Source: Palsa-360 sp963719875
GTDB lineage: Bacteria > Acidobacteriota > Terriglobia > Acidiferrales > UBA7541
Direction of reading: 5' to 3'
Length of the DNA stretch: 64,000 nt
Assembly (NCBI GenBank): GCA_963719875.1
Contig: CAVRDJ010000002.1
Location: forward strand, 186,001 to 250,000
Below, piece by piece: positions 61,157 to 64,000 of this stretch. The position numbers were made by a program, and so were the translations under genes. A model generated the notes under the pieces. It had not been told where the DNA came from and made no database searches. It saw only the letters and a program-made list of their open reading frames with translations. The stretch's first letter is position 1. Every line of letters starts with the position of its first letter.

Positions 61157-62412
61157 TTCAGCCAAACTTTCGGAACGACCGACATTCCCGGCCGCAGGCG
61201 GTCAAGGCCTTGCTGACCCTGCTTGAATCGGATGCGGACGGGCAGGCGCTGGACCACCTTCACGTAATTGCCCGTTGCGTTCTCTGGAGGAAGCAAGCTT
61301 GTGATCGAGCCTGTCGAGCCGGGCATGGCTTCGACAGCCCCATCGAAATCCTGGCCGAAGGCATCCACGGAAATTGTGACGGATTGACCGGTGTGCATTT
61401 GTTTGACCTGGCTTTCCTTGAAGTTTGCCGTCACCCACAAATTGCCCAGGTCAGCGAGCGTGACGAGGCGCTGGCCTTTGCTGACGTGTTCGCCGGCTTC
61501 GACCGTTCGCTTGCTGATCACTCCCGCCACCGGCGCGACGATCTTGCAATAACTGAGATCGAGTTGCGCGCGGTCGAGCTGCGCTTTCATCGCCTGCACT
61601 TCGGCTTGCTTGGACTGCAAATTTGCTTTTGAAATGGCGACCTGATTGGGCGCATTCACTCGGGCGGACTCCATCATGCTGCGCGCTGTGTCGAGTTGCG
61701 CCCGGCGCTGCTCCACAATTTTTTGCGCGGCCTCGGCCGAGGCGCGTGCGGAATCCACGGAAGCGGCGAAGGCTTTGGCCGTACCCACTACTTGATCGTA
61801 GTTGGCCCGCGAGACTTCGCTCTTGTCCACCAGCGCCTTGTAGCGCGCGACATCCGCCTGGGCCTTGGCGTTATTCGCCTCCACCTCCAGGACTCGAGAT
61901 TGCGCGGCGGCTTGGTCCCTCTCGGCGGCCGCCGCGGCCGCCTCGGCGTTGGCGACCTCGGATTTGGTGGTCGACACGCTGGTCTGCGAAGTGCTCTGCG
62001 TGATCGGGAGATTCGGATTTTCCGCCCTCTCGTTGGACTCCGCCTTCATCAGCTGCGCTTGCGCCTGTTCCACTGCGACCTGGTAGTCGCGCGGATCGAG
62101 CTCCACCAGCACATCTCCCGCTTGAACGGATTGATTCTCTTCCACGTAGACCGCTTTCACGTCGCCATCAATCCGCGCGCTGATGCCGTCGAGATGTCCA
62201 TCCACCTGAGCGTCGTCGGTGGATTCGTAGGTGCGGGAATACAGCCAGAACGAAACAGCTCCTACCAGGATCACGCAGCCCACGATGGCTGCGAACAGAA
62301 GGGTCCTGCGCCGCCCCTCGGAATTGCTGCCGGCCCCGTTCGGATCCTCGGATTTTCCGGCAGGATCGGCCGGCCGGAGGGCACTCGATTGCTGTAATTC
62401 GTCAACTGCCAT
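61153..62412 (-). CDS. HlyD/EmrA-family membrane fusion protein
   Basis: This 419-residue periplasmic adaptor has one N-terminal membrane helix (TLLFAAIVGCVILVGAVSFW). The biotinyl-lipoyl half-domains are TDDAQVDGHLDGISARIDGD and VAPVAGVISKRTVEAGEHVS. Between them is a long coiled coil (about residues 115-285) rich in Ala, Gln and Glu. It bridges the inner-membrane MFS pump and the TolC channel. Its start is 2 bp after the TolC stop. The stop codon lies inside a palindromic repeat, so the last residues LK may have been fixed by repeat insertion. Confidence 0.94.
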   Translation of the reverse strand: MAVDELQQSSALRPADPAGKSEDPNGAGSNSEGRRRTLLFAAIVGCVILVGAVSFWLYSRTYESTDDAQVDGHLDGISARIDGDVKAVYVEENQSVQAGDVLVELDPRDYQVAVEQAQAQLMKAESNERAENPNLPITQSTSQTSVSTTKSEVANAEAAAAAAERDQAAAQSRVLEVEANNAKAQADVARYKALVDKSEVSRANYDQVVGTAKAFAASVDSARASAEAAQKIVEQRRAQLDTARSMMESARVNAPNQVAISKANLQSKQAEVQAMKAQLDRAQLDLSYCKIVAPVAGVISKRTVEAGEHVSKGQRLVTLADLGNLWVTANFKESQVKQMHTGQSVTISVDAFGQDFDGAVEAMPGSTGSITSLLPPENATGNYVKVVQRLPVRIRFKQGQQGLDRLRPGMSVVPKVWLK

Positions 62413-62414
62413 GG

Positions 62415-63815
62415 TTATTGGCTCCTCAAAAGATCGCGCATGATTTTTTCGGCCTGGCCGGTCGCGCGGGCCACACTGGCCTTGGCCAGGTTGTGAGCGT
62501 TCAAATTGCCGATGTAATCGGACTCCGCGCTGGCCACCACTTCCTGGGCCTGCGTCACTTCGACCGTGTCGGCAACTCCGGACGAGAACCGGTCCGTCGA
62601 TTGGGTCAGCTCATCTCGCGCAAGATCGCGCCGGCTTTGCGCCACGCGCACCAGCTCCGCGGCGGCATCGAGATCCAGATATGCGTTCCTGACATCCGCT
62701 TCCACGCGGGAGCGCACGTTTTCGTATTCGGCGCGCCGCTGCTTCAACGTGGCTTCCGCTTCGATGATGTCGCCGTGCGTGTGCCCTCCCGCCCAGATGG
62801 GAAACAGGAGTTGGCCACTCACGTCGAAGGTTCCGTGGGAATTACCCGGATTTATGCCGATCACGCCATAATCCGCCACGATGCCGAGCGTCGGATAATG
62901 CTCCGCCACGGCCGCCTTGCGGGCAAATTCAGCTGCATGCAACTGCGCCTCCGCGGCTTTCAGGTCGGAACGGTTTTGCGTGGCCAGGGTGAGCGCCTGC
63001 TCGAGTGTTATATTTTCGAGCGGCGCATAGGGAAGTTTGTCCGCCAGGGTGAAAGGCTGTGCGGGCGACAATCCGATGAGCCGCGCGAGCGCGATTTTCT
63101 GCTTTGCGTAATCCGCTTGCTCCGCCGTCAGCCGCTGTTGCTGCGTTTGCAACTCGACTTGGCTTCGCGTCATGTCAATTTTTGCGCTGAGGCCCGCCGT
63201 AAAGCGATCCGATGCCTGCTGGAAAATAGTCTGAGCGCTGTCAACTTGCACTTTGGCCGAATCGACGCGCGCTGATTCGGCGAGCACCTGCAGATACGCC
63301 GCCGTCACCACGTAAACCACGATTTCACGCGCGTCCGCCGCGGAAAGCTCGGCCGCCCGTTGCGCCTCGCGCGAGGATTGATAGGAGCGGATGGCCTGCA
63401 GGTCAGCGACGCGTTGCGTCAGGTAGGCTCGCAAATCGAAATAGTTGAACGGGCCCACTATATTCGGAATATTGACACCCAAACTCGGAGGAAATTTGAA
63501 TTTGAAACCGAAGGAGGACAGATCGATTTGTTCCACGTTTTCGCGAAGGCCGCCGGAAAAGTCGGGATACAACGCGCTGCGCACAACGATGTTCTCCCCT
63601 TTCGCGTGTTGCGAAGATTGGTCCGCAGTAATCGCCCCCAGGTTATAGCGAAGCCCCATCTTCAGGGTCTGGTCGAGGGAAAGCGAGAGCGGCTGGTCGG
63701 ACGGCGGGCCCGAACTCGCGCTGCCTTGGAACGGCCCGGTCTGCGGCAGTCCCGGAACGGCCGGGGCGAGTATGCCGATCAGCAGGAAGAAGAAACGAAT
63801 AACGGAAATTCGCAT
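62415..63815 (-). CDS. TolC-family outer-membrane efflux protein
   Basis: This 466-residue outer-membrane channel has a signal peptide (MRISVIRFFFLLIGILAPAV) and two outer-membrane efflux (OEP) repeats, each with a long helical hairpin. TRSQVELQTQQQRLTAEQAD and SRRDLARDELTQSTDRFSSG mark the equivalent helices. It is first in the operon TolC-HlyD-MFS, behind a strong promoter with a palindromic operator. It would trimerise and open to the periplasm for drug export. Confidence 0.93.
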   Translation of the reverse strand: MRISVIRFFFLLIGILAPAVPGLPQTGPFQGSASSGPPSDQPLSLSLDQTLKMGLRYNLGAITADQSSQHAKGENIVVRSALYPDFSGGLRENVEQIDLSSFGFKFKFPPSLGVNIPNIVGPFNYFDLRAYLTQRVADLQAIRSYQSSREAQRAAELSAADAREIVVYVVTAAYLQVLAESARVDSAKVQVDSAQTIFQQASDRFTAGLSAKIDMTRSQVELQTQQQRLTAEQADYAKQKIALARLIGLSPAQPFTLADKLPYAPLENITLEQALTLATQNRSDLKAAEAQLHAAEFARKAAVAEHYPTLGIVADYGVIGINPGNSHGTFDVSGQLLFPIWAGGHTHGDIIEAEATLKQRRAEYENVRSRVEADVRNAYLDLDAAAELVRVAQSRRDLARDELTQSTDRFSSGVADTVEVTQAQEVVASAESDYIGNLNAHNLAKASVARATGQAEKIMRDLLRSQ

Positions 63816-63943
63816 GATAACCGCTCAATTCTTCAGGATTTGCCAGCCGCGCCTGCCGCACTCGGTGTTCGCTATCCCAGGGGGAGGCCAGGCGGGCGGT
63901 CCGGATTTGCAATTAAGGCTTGCGTGGCCGTGAACACCCAAGT

Positions 63944-63972
63944 AAGATACATACACGTATGTATCCTGTCAA
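63944..63972 (-). promoter_or_regulatory. Promoter of efflux operon with overlapping TetR-type operator
   Basis: On the minus strand a perfect -35 TTGACA (63967-63972) and -10 TATCTT (63944-63949) are separated by exactly 17 bp. The palindrome GATACATAC-AC-GTATGTATC (63946-63965) fills the spacer and reaches the -10, the typical placement of a repressor site. The sequence type resembles TetR/AcrR operators. The regulator gene is expected just beyond the window end, divergently. Confidence 0.82.
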
Positions 63973-64000
63973 GCAAAGCACTTGGGCGATATGAGGCCGC

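Overview
The window looks like a chromosomal segment of an acidobacterium (Acidobacteriota, probably class Acidobacteriia). Grounds: a very large TonB-dependent receptor with an N-terminal carboxypeptidase-regulatory domain, a secreted S8 protease with putative-Ig repeats, many secreted or Tat-exported enzymes, a GldA/GldF/GldG/DUF4340-type ABC operon, and two families of long intergenic palindromes scattered between genes. GC content is moderately high and genes lie on both strands in short operons. No rRNA, complete tRNA, CRISPR array, prophage or replication origin was seen. The species is inferred, not proven.

Layout. 1-4400: a PQQ-dependent dehydrogenase cut by the window edge, a TauD/TfdA dioxygenase and an ACS-type MFS transporter. 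4641-6135: an intact IS1380-family insertion sequence with matching terminal inverted repeats and a 5-bp target duplication. 6458-11833: a 1791-residue subtilisin-like protease with seven putative-Ig repeats and a duplicated C-terminal beta module. 11.8-14.1 kb: a scarred zone with IS30-type ends, a MITE-like element, a truncated IS30 transposase and a broken SYLF gene around one intact carboxymuconolactone-decarboxylase-like gene. 14.3-18.6 kb: a tandemly duplicated ~230-nt leader followed by four minor-pilin genes (FimT/GspH, PilV, PilW, PilX types). 18.9-22.5 kb: a Tat-exported amidase, a PEGA protein and an envelope protein of unknown function. 22.8-27.3 kb: the Gld-like ABC operon. 27.4-36 kb: a metallo-hydrolase, PilZ protein, MetE-like methyltransferase, di-haem oxidoreductase, truncated ferredoxin, PPK2, FAD oxidoreductase and YceI protein. 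36.1-40.4 kb (minus): HAD phosphatase, internally deleted gnd, zwf, pgl, glk. 40.7-44.9 kb: YggX-like protein, ATP-grasp enzyme, CCAEP-tail radical SAM protein and a small secreted protein. 45-53.4 kb: aconitase, peroxiredoxin, amidohydrolase, TonB-dependent receptor. 53.7-59.3 kb: an ABC-2 exporter, a paired M16 peptidase system, and Lgt. 59.5-63.9 kb (minus): a TolC-HlyD-DHA2 tripartite drug exporter behind a consensus promoter with a TetR-type palindrome.

How genes work together. The zwf/pgl/glk operon feeds glucose into the oxidative pentose phosphate pathway, but its gnd keeps only the NADP-binding half. The minor-pilin cluster would prime a type IV pilus or pseudopilus whose motor genes lie elsewhere. 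The efflux trio forms one envelope-spanning pump.

Most notable for follow-up: the tandem structured leader in front of the pilin operon; the CCAEP-tail radical SAM and ATP-grasp pair; the in-frame gnd deletion; and the nested-palindrome repeat families, whose arms co-vary between copies.
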